DNA from: Lutibacter sp. Hel_I_33_5
Lineage (GTDB): Bacteria > Bacteroidota > Bacteroidia > Flavobacteriales > Flavobacteriaceae
Direction of reading: 5' to 3'
Assembly: GCF_007827455.1 (NCBI RefSeq)
Contig: NZ_VISM01000001.1
Location: forward strand, 2,643,501 to 2,707,500
DNA: 64,000 nucleotides
Part shown: positions 62,801-64,000 of the stretch, piece by piece
Position numbering within the stretch: position 1 is the first letter of the stretch
Layout of the letters: every line of letters starts with the position of its first letter
Made by a program: the position numbers and the translations under genes
The notes under the pieces: generated by a model
What the model was told of the DNA's origin: nothing
Databases searched by the model: none
The model's input: only the letters and a program-made list of their open reading frames with translations

Positions 62801-63760
62801 ACTAATAAAGAATTTTATAGAGATGATGCAGAAATTTTTGATCCTAATTCAAGTGATAATTCAATATTTGCAAATCTCTTAGAGAAGTTTAAAAGTAAGA
62901 AAGATGCATATGTTTACTATACACAAAATTTAAAAAATAAAGCTAAAAATTATTCAAATAATATTGATGTAGCACTTAAATTTATTAATCATTTTAAAGA
63001 TCAAAACCTTGGAGTTTCAATATTTAAAGAAATTGCAATAAAGAATGATGAAAACCCTGAAATTTTAAAATCGATAGCCTACTATTATCAAGTTTTAAAT
63101 GAAAGAAAAGAAGCTATTAAATTATATGAAAAGATTTATAGACTAAGACCAAAATATGCTCAATCCACAAGAGATTTGGGTAATGCGTATTTAGAAAATG
63201 ATTTGTATAATAAAAGTTGGAAGCTTTACATGGGTTATTTATTAAAAGGGAATAATGTTAGTAAAGAAGGTATTGGTCAATTAATTTATAATGATATGGA
63301 GTGGCTGTATTTTCAAAGAGATAATCAGACTAAAATAACTCAAAAGTTCACACCTGTTAATAAGGATATTGATGAATTTAAAAATGATACAAGATTGGTT
63401 TTTGAGTGGAATACTTCGGAAGCAGAATTTGAATTAGAATTTGTGAATCCAGAATTAAGATCTTATGTTTTTGACCATAGTTTAGATGCAAATCCTGAAC
63501 TAATCAAAGAAGAAAAAGCAATTGGTTATTCAAGTAAATACTTTTTCATTGATAACCTTCAAAATGGAGAATGGTTGGTGAATTTAAAATATAAAGGAAA
63601 TAAAAAACCAGAACCTACATTTTTTAAAATAACAGCACATTATAATTGGGGTAAGCCTACAGAATATAAAAAAACCTATGTGTATAAAATGGAGAATCAA
63701 AGGAATAAAATCCAATTACTTAAAATTAATAAACAGCATTTAACGGTTGCAAATAATTAA
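59834..63760 (+). CDS. Giant secreted array of carboxypeptidase-regulatory and plug-like modules with TPR and DUF2135-like end
   Basis: 1308 residues with a signal peptide (1-20, SVQSQ). Four units follow, each a carboxypeptidase-regulatory-like beta sandwich (for example GRYRIAVNTGDILKYSYVG, then VLNI and LDEV) and a plug-like module ending in a VEHMFVMKK / VIIRTKN-type strand pair and an NQNQ-YY-E-DA motif. The units span about 30-255, 256-500, 501-765 and 766-1035. TPR-like helices follow (about 1075-1180; SIAYYYQVLNERKEAIKLYE). The last 120 residues (LVFEWNTSEAEFELEFVNP ... FKITAHYNWGKPTEYKK) resemble DUF2135. There is no barrel and no Por sorting domain. Probably a periplasmic or outer-membrane assembly protein; function unknown. 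Confidence 0.8.
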   Translation: MKKTTSLLLVMLFLGLSVQSQTTKNSLRTIAGTISNGEKIVSNVTILNKNSLKGTVTNTYGNYEISAKTNDVLEFSYVGYKKVTIQIEDVTKTLNITLTQVRNELDEVVVTTKKRDKRTPIEKAMTMEFTSFDGRKIKPGRSSGAVFYYDNKDLKVFNTQFLDQVLASRFFNVRNLDYDGVFYKIAQAPPIEFSEVEHMFVMKKANLVIIRTKNHPDVRKAKIAEITAKNQNQYYYEKDALAIKKLSKVKGELKNITGSVSHLENSLEGVHVVNRTRNLGVKTDENGRYRIAVNTGDILKYSYVGFNSVQIIVEDITSVLNIKISPKVSQLDEVTVATKKRVKRTPIEKAMKMEISGFGKVAKSYGAVSYFDNEAMKVFAPGLPLEEVLNGRLSLRKEKNDFGEDVLKFRTVFGDLIEATIDYDGDYYKIAPPIDFSEVEHMFVMKKEALIIIRTKNHPDVRKAKIAEVTAQNQNQNYYEEDALVLKKPSKVKGGLKNITGSVSHLENALEGVHVVNRTRNLGVKTDKNGHYTIAVNTGDILKYSYVGFNSVQIVVEDITSVLNIKISPKVNQLDNVIVTSKKKQLNKVALYGQKEIATISTSAGKLNLKGSGFDVDYLSGKDLPSYCDAAPKGANPLKCAAENKFPFLVRLHETDSEPVWDIDGVKYDTNQLPQFSVSEVTDMWLLKNASARFGAKKVIIVKTVRNLENLKAEKEKVAEKHKNQQFYKEDAFVAKNNISNENSKRQKRKNTIRIIIEGKVVSNNVPIRDVNIRVEGSAVGVFSNANGEFKLETYTGDILRFSHISYENLAVVIENDTKVLNITLTPLINELDEVTAINLKSKGRATIKAKKANKKFVTARGNIDPKRTGFAMSFVDGEDIYSIYPSITDALVGKVPGVRKDFITGKLIIRESTSINTPYYAIWDVDGYIFEDEPPIDLNNIKSVRILKTLAGTNKYGTRGVGGVAVVKTKSGNFNPKNAAQNKINDKYTNKEFYRDDAEIFDPNSSDNSIFANLLEKFKSKKDAYVYYTQNLKNKAKNYSNNIDVALKFINHFKDQNLGVSIFKEIAIKNDENPEILKSIAYYYQVLNERKEAIKLYEKIYRLRPKYAQSTRDLGNAYLENDLYNKSWKLYMGYLLKGNNVSKEGIGQLIYNDMEWLYFQRDNQTKITQKFTPVNKDIDEFKNDTRLVFEWNTSEAEFELEFVNPELRSYVFDHSLDANPELIKEEKAIGYSSKYFFIDNLQNGEWLVNLKYKGNKKPEPTFFKITAHYNWGKPTEYKKTYVYKMENQRNKIQLLKINKQHLTVANN
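60399..61569 (+). repeat. Internal 729-bp in-frame tandem duplication in the array gene
   Basis: The segment around 60399-60840 recurs at about 61128-61569, an offset of 729 bp (243 codons). Near-identity is highest around 60590-60810 against 61319-61539, where long stretches match exactly; the flanks have diverged more. Confidence 0.75.
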
Positions 63761-63797
63761 TTACTATTTTTAGGTTTAATTACTTAAAATCAGATTA

Positions 63798-64000
63798 ATG
63801 AAACTTTTAAAAATAGTTTTTGCTATATTACTTTTTATAGCGAGTTCGATACATGCTCAAGATTCATATTTAGGAGAAGGTCCCTTTAAACAATTAATCA
63901 TACGAGGAGTAACGCTTATAAACGGTGATGGATCACCTCCAAGAGGCCCAATAGATATTGTTGTAGAAAATAATAAAATTGTTAATATACAAGTTGTTGG
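63798..64000 (+). CDS. Secreted amidohydrolase-family protein (partial, runs off the right edge)
   Basis: The first 67 residues are visible: a signal peptide (1-20, SSIHAQ), then LIIRGVTLINGDGSPPRGP and IDIVVENNKIVNI. These form the N-terminal beta sandwich typical of amidohydrolases (imidazolonepropionase/dihydroorotase-like), where G-x-G-S/T-P-P is common. The metal-binding part is outside the window. It begins 37 bp after the array gene on the same strand. Confidence 0.75.
   Translation, partial: MKLLKIVFAILLFIASSIHAQDSYLGEGPFKQLIIRGVTLINGDGSPPRGPIDIVVENNKIVNIQVV

Noticed and set aside
1..64000. Search for tRNA/rRNA genes, CRISPR repeats, transposases, integrases and phage genes
   Set aside because: None recognised; the only repeats are short intergenic elements and the internal duplication of the array gene.

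Overview
The window is AT-rich chromosomal DNA from a member of the Bacteroidota, most likely the family Flavobacteriaceae (marine Polaribacter/Tenacibaculum-like). The evidence is a protein with a type IX secretion (Por) C-terminal sorting domain, TonB/carboxypeptidase-regulatory outer-membrane proteins, DUF418/DUF3667/DUF885/DUF6249 family members, many short lipoprotein signals ending in Cys, and promoters matching the Bacteroidota sigma box TAnnTTTG (for example upstream of pyrE, rsfS, fabH and the OmpA gene). I see no tRNA, rRNA, CRISPR array, insertion sequence or prophage. The content is mostly ordinary chromosomal backbone with some accessory genes.

Layout. 1-6.4 kb: end of an unknown gene, a secreted M14 carboxypeptidase, then a four-gene minus-strand signalling operon (coiled-coil protein, roadblock-like protein, Ras-like GTPase, hybrid histidine kinase), then a T9SS-exported polysaccharide-lyase-like protein under a palindromic GntR-type operator. 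6.5-12.1 kb: a two-subunit molybdenum hydroxylase, a DUF418 membrane protein and a SulP anion transporter. 12.3-19.5 kb: a housekeeping block on the plus strand (pyrE, SRPBCC, rsfS, ftsH, LUD, cdsA, psd, acyl-CoA-binding protein, YceI) with birA opposed. 19.5-25.8 kb: M1 peptidase, TIGR01777 epimerase, membrane-anchored hydrolase and a large zinc protease, all minus. 26-32 kb: a VWA/AAA+ (MoxR-like) pair facing a YdeI-M28-membrane-protein operon. 32-36 kb: an ECF sigma factor and a DUF6249 protein transcribed from mirror-image promoters, then a beta-propeller protein, a hydrolase and a Crp-family regulator. 36-43 kb: YrdB, DUF885, thioredoxin, two orphan small proteins, htpG and a GH109-like oxidoreductase. 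43-51 kb: FabH-like synthase, TonB-type outer-membrane protein, OmpA, ppx-sixA-pdxH and an SMP-30-like protein. 51-64 kb: MFS/VOC pair, DUF3667, CocE-type hydrolase, duplicated SDRs facing a Baeyer-Villiger-type monooxygenase, DJ-1/PfpI lipoprotein, a 1308-residue array of carboxypeptidase-regulatory and plug-like modules without a barrel, and the start of a secreted amidohydrolase.

The strongest points for a second look are: (i) the GTPase/roadblock-like/coiled-coil/kinase operon; (ii) two divergent copies of TGTAACC-N15-CAGTCA between the sigma factor and the DUF6249 gene, a probable autoregulated ECF promoter pair; (iii) the 18-bp palindrome just downstream of the predicted start site of the lyase gene; (iv) the barrel-less plug array with a DUF2135-like end; (v) a 24-codon reading frame followed by a very strong terminator at 51.24-51.37 kb; (vi) a YrdB gene whose conserved N-terminus has no ATG, GTG or TTG. 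Family assignments come from recognising motifs by eye; no database search was run.
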